Part shown: positions 24,037 to 36,700 of the stretch, one piece after another | Layout of the letters: each line of letters begins with the position of its first letter | Numbering within the stretch: position 1 is the stretch's first letter | From: Corinectria fuckeliana | Taxonomy: Eukaryota; Ascomycota; Sordariomycetes; Hypocreales; Nectriaceae | Length of the DNA stretch: 64,000 nucleotides | Assembly: GCA_019137255.1 (NCBI GenBank) | Contig: WPDH01000065.1 | Coordinates: 310,001-374,000 of the forward strand | Direction: 5' to 3' | The notes under the pieces: generated by a model | Seen by the model: the letters and a program-made list of their open reading frames with translations, nothing else | Databases searched by the model: none | Told to the model about the DNA's origin: nothing | Position numbers and translations under genes: made by a program

Positions 24037-25618
24037 ATGGACATCGATCCTAAAAAAGCTGCGGCAATGACCATAGAAGCGGTCTTGCTCCCTGCTAGTG
24101 GAAAGTCTGGGGACCGCAGATCCCCCGAGGCCTCACCACCGGAACATCCCGACGAGGGTCATGTTCCGCGAGATGCAGAGCCGAGTGAGGCGCAAACGAG
24201 GGCAGCGCCTGTTCCAGACCAACCACAGGAAGAGCCGCACGAACTGTCATTAGGGACGGACCTGAGCAGACCCAACCAGGACATATTCTTGTCTGACAAC
24301 TTTGAGGATGGACAAGATGCTCACCTTCGGGATGCAAACAATGATGGAGACCCTCCCCGCGAAACATCACCCCCCAATACTCAAACAAGACGACCCGGGT
24401 CAATGGTCATGTCTCCATTGACTCACCCGAATGGAACGTCCATATTTCCAGAACTCTCGGCAAACGAACAAGACGATATCTCCAGAGAAGCTCTGGTCGA
24501 GGCCGAGGATACTATCGTTGCCGATAGTGATGAAGTTAGCACCATCGGTGACTCGAGATCAGATGCCGGCTACGAAAGCGAGAGCATTGCGTCTGGCAGT
24601 ACGTCGATGGAGTCGTCAATCCGAGATTACATGTACGAGAACGGTCGCCGCTACCACCGTTTCCGAGAGGGCACCTACAACTTCCCCAACGACGAGGTGG
24701 AGCAGGAACGGGAGGACATGAAACATGCTATGATGAAGTTGCTGTGCAATCAGAAATTACATTTTGCGCCCATTGGGCAATATCCCCAAGAGATGCTTGA
24801 TATCGGGACAGGCACTGGCATCTGGGCTATCGAGAGTGAGTATTCTTGGCAGAAGACCTGGCTCGCTGACAAGATGCTGATGGGTTGCAGTTGGCGATCA
24901 ATATCCAAGCGCCAATGTCCTCGGCATCGACCTCTCTCCAATCCAGCCCGACTGGCTGCCAACCAACGTGCGATTCATGGTGGATGACGTTGAGTCTCCA
25001 TGGCTCCACCCCCGCAATCACTTTGACTACATTCACACTCGCCATACGGTGATGGCTGTCAAAGACTGGCCACGACTCTTTCGTCGGGCTCTGGAGTAAG
25101 CCTGCTGGTCCTCGCAATGCTTTTTGGTCCCGGCCGCTGACAACGGAACCAGACATATGAAGCCGGGGGGCTGGTTCGAGCAACAGGAGATTCACCACAA
25201 GCCACATAGTGCGAGCCGCAACGGCGTCGTGCCACCCGAGCACCCCATCGCGAAGTACTGGCAGCTTGTTACCGATGGCCTCGGGGCGCTGGGAGTGAAT
25301 TTCCACGCGGCTGCGGGGGGTCACTTGGCGGCGATGATGCGAGACGCCGGGTTTGTCAATGTCACGGAGCGGGTGTTCCATGTGCCCCTCGGGACGTGGC
25401 CTAAGAACAAGGTGCTGAAAACGGTGGGTCTGTACTGGCGGACGATCCTGATGGACGGGATGCAGGCCATTGCCCTGGGGCCCCTGACACGGGGCTTGGG
25501 TTGGAACCGGGAGCAGGTAGAAATGCTCCTGGTGGACGTGCGGAGGGCCTACACCAGCAACACGATGCTGATGTACATGCCATGCCATGTTATCTACGGG
25601 CAGAAGCCGGAGCATTGA
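24037..25618 (+). CDS. LaeA-like class I methyltransferase
   Basis: Exons 24037-24835, 24891-25095 and 25153-25618 (introns of 55 and 57 bp) encode 489 aa. Residues 1 to about 180 are acidic, Ser/Pro-rich and disordered. The C-terminal domain is of the fungal LaeA/Lae1-like 'TAM' methyltransferase type. Visible elements are SSIRDYMYENGRRYHRFREG before the fold, motif I LDIGTGTGIWAIE at about 254-266, NVLGIDLSPIQPDWLPTNV, VESPW, DYIHTRHTV and MKPGGWFEQQE. Members of this large family include the global secondary-metabolism regulator LaeA, but most paralogues are uncharacterised and the family is expanded in fungi. The acceptor substrate and nuclear localisation are unproven here. Its position near a PKS and an O-methyltransferase may be coincidental. 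Confidence 0.88.
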
Positions 25619-27213
25619 TTTGTTATGTTGAACTGTAAAACCAAGCAATATTAAGTGGTAAAATGGTGTCCCATGAAGAGGAGGATAGACCTTTCCTGGA
25701 CAGCGCCGGGAGACGCGGCCGCTACTCGGTACACCCGTGCCTATTCGCATTGAGGCGCCCTGGGGCGAGAGGCTTGCCTGAACTGAACTGAGGGGCATGA
25801 CGCTCCACCGGTTCGGTGCACACATGGTGCCGGAGCGCTACCGACGTGGGGCCATGCGGTGGAAATTAGTTGACTCGATTAGTTAGTGCTGGCAGCTTTT
25901 GGGGCTGATTTGGGGACTGGAACTGACCAATCTGGTTAGGTGAACCCCGGGGGGATCACGGAGGGATCACGGAGGGATCATGGGACATGGGTGGAGGAAT
26001 GGACCATGGAAGTGGGATGAGGCTTGATGCGCTAAGCTGAACCGGAGTCACGGACATTCGAGACGGAATCGGAACACGATACTCGGGATGCTTTGGGCTT
26101 ATCAACCACCTGCGGAGTTCTGCACGGAGTTCTTTTTACACTGCTACTATTAGTACTACGTGCACGTGTCGTACTTGGTAGGAGGATCGCCCGGGTCTGT
26201 TTGCGCCTGCTGCTTCCTTCCGTCCCTGGACGACCCCGTCTTCGGCGCAGACCCAATTTAATAAGTCGACGACTCCTTGATCTCTGATTCTCTGCTCCCC
26301 CGGCCAGTCCTCCTGGGTCTCTCATCATTCGACTGAATTGCTTGCTGTTGTTCAAGCGGCGGGAAAGCAAGCAAGCTTCTTCCTTCTCGGCAAGCTAGTC
26401 TATCTGTTCTTCGCCGGATCGAATCTCGACTCTGCATTAAACTGGCACGGTTCGAGTTGTCGTCGGCACTCAATCATCACAGCCAACTATAACCGGGCAA
26501 CCGCAGCGTCTGGACCAGTGCTCTTCTTGTTTACGTACGTGCCAACTGTCCGTTTTCTGTTCTTTCCGTCGATCCCGCCAGCCACTCTTGTGGTTCCCAA
26601 TGCATCGCTCCATGCAACAGCAACAGTAGCAGCATGCTGTACCCATGAACGGGACGGGGCATGCTTGACATGCTTGGCATTCCGTCTGTCTCAGACATTT
26701 GCTGTCTGTTTTTCCAGATGCCACATGGGAACCTCGGTGTGGCTCCGGGTGAGAATGTGACCTTGGATGCTTCCCTCAACATGCCTGTTGCCCATGGCAC
26801 ACATGGGAGGTATGCCACGGCGAGGGAATTCCCGACGCCATCGGTTCATTGCGATTGCGATTGCCCTAGAGCAGAACGCCCCAAGACGCCCCCGAAACGC
26901 CCAATGCCACTCCCATTCGCGATGGACTGCACGCGTCGGGATCTATCGATCTTTAGTCTTCGTACAACGGGCTAGCGCTTCCGCGGCCCTCCGGCTTTGC
27001 TTTTTGGCGTCCAGCTCGGGAGACCAACCTCAACCTATCCCGCCCATGCCCGCTTTATCATGCATGCCCGCATGCCCAAGTGGCCTGGATTAAGAGAGCT
27101 AGCTAACTTCAACCACTCGAGCAGGTTTCAAAACGGTCAGGACAACCAACCGAAAATAAAAAATCTTGGTGTTCTGGGTTTTCCGAAAGTGCTCCCACAA
27201 GACTTCCCGCACC
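25619..27213. other. intergenic region upstream of the O-methyltransferase
   Basis: About 1.6 kb with no supported gene. It has an 11-bp tandem (GGGATCACGGA, two exact units and one degenerate) at about 25952-25984. The segment nearest the O-methyltransferase presumably holds its promoter. Confidence 0.5.
25952..25984. repeat. 11-bp tandem repeat
   Basis: Two exact GGGATCACGGA units and a third, degenerate one. Confidence 0.75.
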
Positions 27214-29045
27214 ATGGCCAAGCTTAGAGTTCTGTCGTGGCTTCACAGCTCAAATGGCGCCTCCAATGCCAATGCCAATGTCGACGAGGTCGATCGCAAG
27301 AAGCAGAACCGCCGCTCCTTCAGCGGTTTGACTCAGTTCATGTCCAAGCATGATCAACCTGTCCAGTCATCGGAGACATTGGCCGAAGCCGTGCCAGCAG
27401 CGAAGGTGGCTCCCGCAACACCATATTCGACTACCTCTCACATGGTTCAGCTGGCCAAGAGAATCACCGAGGAGACGGAGAAGCTCGACAAGTACATGAA
27501 GGACAACGGCCTTCCCCTCCCCAGCTTCGACGTCGACGCCCCGGGGGACTTTCCCAAACTGCCCGCAGACATACAGAAGAGCCGCCAGGAAGTTGTGTAT
27601 GCTACCAAGGAGCTGGGATCGCTGGTTCACGGCCCCAGGGAGCACGTCAGGTGGGGCGTCTGGGGTGTAAGCTTGACCCGCAGGCCTCGTTGTGGAAGTT
27701 GAGAACTGATTGTTTTCTGCATGCAGTTCCTTGATACCCTGAGTCTCCAGCTGATCAACAGCTATGGCATTGGTATCTGCACTGAATCGAACACCCCCCG
27801 CTGACATGGCTAACACCTTCCGCAGCGAAGCTTGTACCTGTCAATGCGCCCATTGAGCTGGCGGTGCTCCAAACCAAGACGACGCTGGATCCCATCAACC
27901 TTGCTCGTGCCCTCCGCCATGCCATGACCAACAGCATCTTTCACGAGCCCTCGCCCGGTCTCATCGCTCATACTTCTGCCTCACGCATGCTCGCCGAGGA
28001 CGACAGTCTTCAAGCCTGGGTAGGCTTCAACTCCGAGGACATCTTCCCCGCCTCCGCCCACTCGCTCCAGTCCCTGCGAACCTACCCAGATGGCACCTCG
28101 CTGGTCCGCACCGGCTTCAACTTTGCCTTCGACACCGTCGATAAGGAGCCCATGTTTGTCACCTTTGGGAAGGACCCCATGCGTGCTAAGCGCATGGGTG
28201 GCGCCATGGCGAGCTTGACTGGTGGCGAAGGCTACGAGATTAGCCACTTTGTCGACAACTATGATCTCTCCGGCGTTGACGCCAAGGAGGGAACCTTTGT
28301 CGACGTGGGCGGTAGCCACGGCTTCGTGTGTGTCGACCTGGGCAAGAAGTGGCAGAAGACCAAATTTGTTGTGCAGGACTTGCAAAAGACAGTCGACAGC
28401 GCACCGAAGCCCATAACATCTGATGAGGACGTTGCCCAGCGAATCACGCTGCAGGCCCACGACTTCTTCACCGAACAGCCCGTCAAGGGCGCTGATGGTG
28501 CGTCTTCACTGCTGTCTCGCAATCTCGCACATGCCATGCAATGCTAACTTCGGCTTGCTAGTTTATTACTTCCGCTGGATCCTCCACAACTACTCGACGC
28601 CCTATGCGATCAGTATCATCAAGGGTCTCATTCCGGCGCTGAAACCCGGTGCGCGCGTCGTTATCAATGACCACTGTCTGCGGGACGTCGGAGCGGAGAA
28701 CCCGTGGGACGAGAGGATCATGCGCAGCATGGACATGGTAATGCTGGCGGTGCTTAATGCGCAGGAGCGGACCGAGACTGAGTTCCGGGAACTCTTCAAG
28801 GCTGTAGACGAGCGTTTCGTCTTCAAGGCATGCAATCCCGCTATCTTTCCTTTCGATATGTAGAATGGTGCAGTTGCTGACTTGGTTCGTGTTAGGGTGT
28901 TACGAGGAGTGCTGGATGCAGGATGAGCGTTGTCGAGGCCGTTTGGCAGCCCGAGATTGAGAAGAGGACGGAGACGAACGACGTGGAAGAAACCAAGGGG
29001 GAGACGAACGGAGTGGTTCCCGCAGAGCAGACCAAGAAGGCGTGA
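27214..29045 (+). CDS. O-methyltransferase (COMT-like, secondary-metabolism type)
   Basis: Five exons (27214-27666, 27727-27772, 27826-28497, 28562-28827, 28896-29045) give 528 aa. A variable N-terminal region of about 75 residues precedes a plant-COMT-like dimerisation and winged-helix part, then a SAM-binding fold. Motif I FVDVGGSHG is at about 324, and the catalytic-site segment RWILHNYS places the likely base at His399. Such enzymes methylate phenolic or enolic hydroxyls of fungal polyketides and related metabolites. The last intron starts with GC rather than GT (AAG-GCATGC). It is inferred because the final exon (VTRSAGCRMSVVEAVW) restores the conserved C-terminus; without splicing the protein would stop at 28863. 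The tail after VEAVWQPE is acidic and poorly conserved. Convergent with the subtilisin gene, 192 bp apart. Confidence 0.88.
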
Positions 29046-29237
29046 AATAATGTTTTCAGATGAGAGGCTACGAGTCCACAGCCATGACTCTACTGAAAGC
29101 TAACTGTTCGGATGGATGATATTGATGATGCATGGCAGAAGCTCATTTCGTCTAATTAGCGCATCATGATACATTTGCTGATAGAATAACGGCTAGGTAC
29201 TGTGAAACAAAACCATACAGACAGGTACTCAATAACG

Positions 29238-32200
29238 TTAATTCTTCAAGGGGAGAACCTCGAAGGGAGGAGTGCCAAACACGTCCCAGTGATCGGATGT
29301 CTTTGGATTCCCGAATGGCTTCAAAGCCGCAAACCGCATGTTGTACTTTCCAGGGGCGATCTGCGTCCCATTCGCCAACCGGCCGAGCCACCAGAGCTCC
29401 GTCCCGGCAAGTCCGACGATGCTCCGCGGCACATCCGTCATGGGCAACGTGACGAGGGCATCGGCATCGTCTACCGTGGCGTTGAAGATTTGCTTCCCAG
29501 CCAGCTGAGCCCAGCTTGTCGCGGAGCCGACGTAGCCGGCCTCGCCAGCCACCGGGGGATACCTCCACCGGCGCTCCGTCCAGCTGCCGTCGAAGATGTC
29601 CCAGCGCAGCTCCCGGGTGCCATAGTTCAGGCGCGCGTACAGGTTGGGGAAGTCCTGGACGTCCGCGTCCAGGTCGAAGGTGAAGTTGCTCTTCTCGCTG
29701 ATGGGGATGTCCTCCAGCGTCGACGTGAGCGTCGGGAAGCCAATCGGGTATTGGAACATGTCGCCAAGGTCCCCTCGGAGGTCGGCTCCGAGGCCCATGT
29801 ACGGCACCGCGAGAGCCTCGCCGTTGCTCCCCGCGACGACGACCTTGCCGCTGTACAGAGGCAGCTTCAGGGCGTCTAGACCGCCGGGGGCCTCGAACCC
29901 GAACTTGGCCACCTTGGTCTCGCCGGCCGCGACGGTGAACTTGCCGCCGGGGAACGAGACGGCGGGCACCATCTTCTCGGGCGCGGCCAGGGCCTCTTCG
30001 CCCCAGGCGATGCGCGGCGTTCCCCACGTGTCCGGGTCCGTGTTCATCGCGTTCATGCCGCCAAAGGCCTCGGACGAGAAGGTGTACGTCACGGGCTCGT
30101 CGCCGTTGTTGGTGACGGCAACGCTGTGGCGGCCGTTGAAGTTGCCCGTGTCGTTCAGCGCAAACTTGGCGAAGGACAGGCTCGTGCTGTAGCCCAGCAC
30201 CTTGGAGGCGTTGACCAGTCCGGTGCCGACCTGCGCCACGGAGGCCTTGAAGTCGCCGACGCTGTTCCCCGCCCCGTCGTCCCAGCGGAGGGCCGTCCCG
30301 GACGAGATGATCCTCATGGCCAGGGCCTTGGCGAAACCCGGGCCGTGGGCGGACCGGCCTCCGTGCTGCCCGATGTACAGCGCCGCGATGCCTGCGACGT
30401 ACGGGCAGGCCATGGACGTGCCGCTGTGGACGGCGTAGCCACCGCCGAGGATGCTCGACAGGATCTGGCCTCCGGGTGCGGCGACGTCGGGCTTGATGAA
30501 GAGGTCGTTGGTCGCGCCGATGGTGGTGAAGTAGCTAGGGGCGCCTCCCGTCTCTTCGTTGGGGACCCCGGTGAGCGTGTAGACGGGCTGCCCCGTGAAG
30601 TCGGCGGTGACGTTCCCGCCCGCCTTGACGGCGGCGACGATGGCGGCGCCGGCCTCGCGGGTGATCATGGCGACCTGTCCGTCCGGGAAGTCGGACGTCG
30701 GGACCACGATGGGCGCGTCGTCGGTGTAGACGAGGACGTGGATGCCGCCGAACTCGGCGAGGTTGCGCTGCTTCTGCGACAAGTCGCAGCCCCCCCGGCG
30801 GACAAGCACCACCGACTCGGTCAAGTTGCGGGTGTTGTTGGGCAGGGCGCTGCAGGCCTCGGCCTCGACCGTCACGTCGAGGCCCAGCGGGACGACGGGC
30901 CACCTGTCGATCTCGGAGGGGTACCAGTCCTCGTCGGCCCGGTACGGGACGCTGACCTTCTCGACGGCGCCCCCGTCGGAGCTGAAGGTCGCGTTGAAGG
31001 ACGACGTCGGCGTGATGTCGGCCTCGACGGAAGCGACGGCGACGACGTGTTCGCCCGACGACCCGCTGCTGGCCGCAAAGGCACCGGCCTGGCCGTCGTT
31101 GCCCGCCGAGACGGTGACCACGATGCCCTCGTCTACGAGCCGGGAGGCAACGACCGCCCAGGCGTTGTCCGACCAGCCGGCGAGACCGCCTACGGAAGAG
31201 GTTATGACATCGGCCTGCAAGACATGTTAGTTACCGAGACTTTGCGGAGGCCACGGCCTGATCCCCGGAGGACTTACCCCGTCCTTGTAGGCCATGAGGA
31301 ACGCTTCGATGAGGAGATCTTCGGTCGTCGCGTCCAACGCGGCAAAGACCTTGTACACTCGCAGAGTAGCCTCCGGAGCAACTCCCGTGATCCTAAACAG
31401 CATTTGTTAACATCTGCGCTGTATAGCTAGCCAAAACACGAGTGGCCGGCACTTACAAGTCGCTCTTCCCAGCAATGATGCCGGACACATGAGTGCCGTG
31501 GCCTATCTGGTCCATCGGGTCCGAATCCGGCTCCCTTTCCGTGTCTTGCGGCCATTCTTGAAGTATCCACCGTTAGCCTGACAAGTTCGGTTACGCTGCA
31601 AGTGAAGTTCTCGTACCTCCGTCGCCGACGAGATCGTATCCGCCAGCAACCTTGAAGCCGTCACCGATGCCTCCGCCGAGCTATCCAAATGTCAGCGATG
31701 CGTCTTTCCCGACGGTTCATCTGAGCCCACGCACTGCGGGGTGGGTGTAATCGACACCCGTGTCAACAACGGCAACGACGACGCCTTTTCCCAGGATGCC
31801 GTCGGCGTGCAGCTTGTCTACCCCGGTCATGTGGTGAATAGACAGGTTGACGCCTGCCGCGTCTTGCGGAAACGCCTGCGAGGGGACCATGGGAGCCAGG
31901 GTGATTTTCTTTGCCTGCCACGCCTGGATGACGGGGTTCGCGGCCTTGAGCGTGTCGAGGTTGTCCTCGGGAGTCTCTAGAGAGGCTCCGTGGAAGATGT
32001 CGCTCTTGAAGACTTTGAGAACCTTGACCCCGGGACGGCTGGCCAAGTCATCGGCAGCCGTCTGAGGATTTGTTGTCTGGTCTTTGTTTAGCTCAACTCT
32101 GAGAGGTAGCTTAAAGCTGCACCGACTTTATCAAACTCGACAATGAATCGCTTGGGAGCCACAACAGTCTCGTTGGCATTGGTCCCTGGGGCGGAGTCAT

Positions 32201-32282
32201 CTCGTCGTCGCAGGAGAGGGTCGTTGCGAGCTGAGCCGGCAGCGACGGCTGACAAGACGAGGAGTATCTGAGAGATTCGCAT
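29238..32282 (-). CDS. secreted subtilisin-like serine protease (S8, with PA insert)
   Basis: Exons, minus strand: 32282-32127, about 32076-31735, 31680-31617, 31556-31457, 31392-31278, 31214-29238; about 917 aa. A signal peptide (MRISQILLVLSAVAAGSA) is followed by a short inhibitor-like propeptide (KRFIVEFDK). The catalytic triad is complete: Asp157 in VVDTGVD, His207 in GHGTHVSG and Ser526 in GTSMACPYVAG, with oxyanion Asn298 in SAGNDG. A PA-type insertion (VVLVRRGGCDLSQKQRN) lies between His and Ser, and a long C-terminal beta-rich region carries several N-glycosylation sites, as in fungal 'Vpr-like' subtilases. The first intron is uncertain: exon 1 as read would stop after SELS, and joining AAA (donor GTCGGT) to an acceptor at 32077 or 32062 restores the frame. 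A frameshift is the alternative. Confidence 0.9.
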
Positions 32283-33747
32283 ACTGGAAGAGGATGAGCA
32301 ACTACCCTTCAGTAGCAGCCGAGTACACCACGAGAACTGGAGCAGCTCAGGAACCTTGCGAACGTGCCAGATGGCTCTGTGCTGCGGACGTATATAACAT
32401 ACATCCCCTGACCGCGAGGTATATCATATTGGGTGATTTTAATACACAGTAGAACACCTCTCTCATCGTGACCTCAGGGATATTGCCCATTGTGAGAGTC
32501 CCCCACGTCTCGCCAAGATGCACTACTCTCGTATCTCACGGGGCCGGTATAAGCGGAACGAGTTATGAGAAACGCGCCTGGCTCCAAGCGGGCGTTTTTG
32601 AAACGTGCGGTCAAGGGCAATTCAAACCCCCTGATGGCTTCTTCGCCCGAGAACAGCTCAGACTTTGTTGTTCATGAGGTTCGTTGGATCCGCCGGCTCC
32701 GGTGCAGCCTTGCAACGTGATGCTGCCGTAGGAGGAACATGATAATGGCGAGGCAGCTCGTATTCGAAGCTGTCGTCTATTTTCCCGTGTGCAAACAAGG
32801 TCATCACCACCATTTCTCCAGATTGTGACCTTCTGTTTTGGCTCTAATTAAATGCATGGAGAGGGGGGTGGGATTTCTGTCAGGCACTAGATGATGTGAC
32901 CCACCGGCAAGGGTAATAATGTTCGTATCCGATCCATGGTTGTTGCATGAAGGTTGCATCGCGTGTAAGTGCAGAGGGAGAGAAAAACAAGGTAAATGAC
33001 GAGAAGGGACACATTCACTGGTCTGTCTGCAAATATTCATTACCAAGTATGAACTATTCGACTTGTTTGCTTTGATTATAACCTGTCTTCGAAGTCACTG
33101 ATATCCAATGAATACAGGAACCAAAGGTAACAAGCACGCAATAAATGCCAAGAACTTTTAGCGAAGAGGGCCTTGTGCTTCGTATAAATGAAAAGAGTTC
33201 CTCCCTCTTGCGGCTGTCAACCCCAATACGGCTATACCCATCTACAGGCATGTACAATGGCCGAGAGGCTAAGTTATAGTTTCCCTTATCTACCCGAGCT
33301 AGCAAGGGAAAACAAGCATAAAATGACCTGTTAGACAGAGATGTATCTCATACTAGGGTCTATTTTGGAAGTTGGCTGTCAGTCGAAATTACCCTCGATG
33401 CAGGCCAAATATAGAATCGTATCTCGTGCTCCGGTCGATTTGGTATGTTCCGAGACATCCTGCGGTCTGTCACAAGAGACTTCAACTTTATACGAACGGG
33501 TGCTATTGTTAGAATGGCAAGCTTCATTATGATCAAGCTTTGATATCCTCTATCACCTTTTTTATATCCCACCAGTTGGCGTTTCATCTTCACTAGTCTT
33601 CAAACCAAGACCTCTCAGGGTACTTTTGCGCCCTCCCTCTAACACTCTAGAAAGGTAGAAATCTGCCAGTCAAGTTTGCTTCACCCCTCAAAAACTCTAC
33701 GCCCCCTCTAGCATTGCAATAAACTTCTCCATTAGGATATCCTCGAA
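32283..33747. other. intergenic region between PKS 3' end and subtilisin 5' end
   Basis: About 1.5 kb, relatively AT-rich. It contains the subtilisin promoter and the PKS 3' flank. I see no gene. Confidence 0.5.
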
Positions 33748-36700
33748 TCAGTCTCTACCAACTCCAAACCCGCCCTTTTCAGCAATGTCTGCTGCGAGCT
33801 CAACAATCGTCCTGTCGCTCAAAACCTCAAACACCGAGACCACTACGCCGCAGCTGGCGAGAACCCAGTTGCGCACCCCAACAGCAACCAGAGAATCGAC
33901 GCCGTAGACGTTTGGCGGCTTGCCCGTGTCAATCTCCTCGGGCAGCATGTTCATAGCCTTGGCTAGCATGTGAGAGAGTCCGGTGCAGATGATCTCCGCG
34001 GCCGAGCTTGGGTCGGTGCAACACGTCAACGTGGACTTCATGTCAGCCTTTTCGGAGCCGGTGACGGCCGAGAGGTCCGGAGGGGGCATGTCGATGAGGT
34101 TGAGATAGCTATATAGAGCCGTGCGTGACCAATACGGATCCGCCGGCTGGTTCTGTCGGATAAGCCCGCCCGTACCGATGCCCATGATGACCTGAGGAGG
34201 CATACGATTGATGGACTCATCGTCCATGGTGATAGCTTGACTGATCATGGTCAAGAAGTCTCGATGGCGAATACCGTAGAAGCCGCTGGCCCGAAGCATG
34301 TCAAGAACTGCTTCGTCGTCCGCGAGCATACCAGCGCCAAGAACAGGCCCAAGATCGATAGAGACGGCGTGTTTGCCCTCGAATCGATGCCTGTGAGCAA
34401 GTGCATCTTGGAAGCAATTCCCAGCGGCGTAGTTGGCCTGGCCGCGATTCCCAATCACACCAGCTGAGCTCGCAAGAAAGATGAAGAATGGGTCCTGACC
34501 GGCGCGGGGGATGATCTTCATGAGGTTGGCAGAGCCGAAGACTTTGGGCTTTGTTGCAGCTACCCAGTCAGAATGGCTCATGTTGTCAAACATGGCATCT
34601 TTGATGACCGCGGCACATTGGAAGACGCCCGCGACGGGGGGCATTTGCTGAGTGATTTGGTCGCTGGTTTGTTGCAGCGCATCTTCATCGCAGATGTCAA
34701 CTTGGAAGATCCTCGCATCAACGCCCTTATCCCGGATGTCGGCGACGAAACGAAGAGACGCCTCGGAGGAGGCCCCGGATCGCGACAAGAAGGCAATATA
34801 GCGAGCACCGTTGTCGACGAGGAGTTTGCAGATGCTCCGACCAAGACCGCCCAAGCCACCAGCGAGAAGATATGTCTTCCTTTGGTGAAGGGCGCCACGG
34901 AGGGGCCAAGTTTGTTCCGGCGCGGTGAATTTGACGACGGGGTCGCTTTCAGGGCTGCCATCGACGGAAACAAGTCCGAGATATGGGCTCTTCTCGACGA
35001 GCCTGAATGCTTCATGGATGTCGGCCAAGTTGATGGTACTGATCGTGAGATTGGCGGCGAACTCGCATTTAGGACTCTCAAAAATTTTCATAGTATCGTC
35101 TAGCAGCTCCGCGACGTATTGGGGGTCGTCTCTCAACAGCTGCGCAAAGTCGAAGTTGACAAAGGAAACCGAGCTCGAAGGCACCCGAACCGTGGGCGGA
35201 CATGGGGATTTGTTGGCGAATTGAACGACGGTACCGCCTAAGGAGAGTTAGCAAAAGCTTTTAATTAATACAAGGATGGGTACTACTCACCCTTGCGAAC
35301 TGCGGCGAAGCTGGCCTTAACCTGTTGCTGGGTCGAGTTGTAGACCATGTCGACGCCCTTTCCACCAGTCAAGCTTTTGATAGCATTCACAAAGTTGTCC
35401 GAGTCCGCTTCGAAAACGCGATCAGCCCGGAAACCGCAATGTTCAAGAAGCAGCCGCTGCTGCGTAGCCTCGGGCTCCATGACAGTGGCAAAGACATCCG
35501 CACCCAGTTGAAGAGCAACCTGAATTGCAGCCAGGCCATGAGAGCTTGCCCCAGCATGAATGAGAACCGACTTTCCACGCCCAAGCCTTCCAACTCTGCC
35601 AAGAGAGTGGTATGCGCTCGCGCACTGAGCGAGAGATAGACGGGACGACCATCTTCTGACAAGGCGGGCTTTGACGGTTCTCCTGTTTTGTATGGCGCCG
35701 CCAGAGACCAGCGCTGCAACACGATCGCCCGGCACAACGCTAGAAACACCGCTGCCAACTCGACCAACACGGCCAACAACATCCAAGCCGATGTCCCACT
35801 CGACGGTTCTTCCCATGACAGTCTCCAGATCGCAGTGATTGACACTGGTACTTTCGAAGACGACCTCAACCTCGTCTGGGCTGGGTACCACGTCGCAAAA
35901 TGTGAAAAAGAGTAGGCTATCCTTGACTAAACCAGGCTTTGTGACCTGCAGCTTGAGACAGGCCGTTTTGTCGTCGTGGAAGCCCCGGGAATTGACTTCT
36001 GCAAAAGTCCCTTCTTCTACTAGCTTATTGAGAAAACTGATAGGGACCAGACGAGGAATGAACACCTTGCCGTTCTCTTGGGCGTACTCCGACTCTCGAG
36101 GAGAGGTCCCGTGACTCGTCATGAAAGCCTTCCTCAACACACTAACGATCGTCCCTGAGGAGGTGCAGGGGATTGTGTCAAACCCGATGTCGAACGTCAC
36201 AATTGTCTTGAGTGGATCTTCTGACATCAGCGTTCGAGCCAGGGCTACCATAGAAGCGCCCGTAGGAACGATTGGATTCATATGAGCGGCAAAGGTAATC
36301 CAGAGTATGCCCTTTGCTGACTTTTGCAACGCGCGGAAGACGTTGAAGCCGTGCTCCGTCCAGTTGAAGATGAAGGGCGAATGGTTCCGAGTGTTGGAAA
36401 AGTCAAGAAGGGAAATGATTACCTTGCCCTTGATGCTCGCAATGCTGTCCAAGACCTGATGCTCGCGGATGGTCGCTGCCTCATGAGATAGATCCTTGCG
36501 TATTGATTTTTTGAGATTCTCACAAAGGCTGTCCCCTTGAAAGCTGAGACAATCGGGCAATACTATGACAATATCGAAAGGAGCTGTCAGGGTGAGCGCG
36601 GAATCTGGTCGGTGAATCTTGAATGCCTTGCAAGGTTCTGTCCCTTTCCGAAGCGCGATGCCTGGTTTAAAGGCTTCGATAGGGTCATGAGCTTGTTCAA

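Noticed and set aside
30126..31430. A 434-codon plus-strand frame
   Set aside because: It lies antisense to the subtilisin, whose catalytic residues and introns are clear. High GC in third positions opens the opposite strand.
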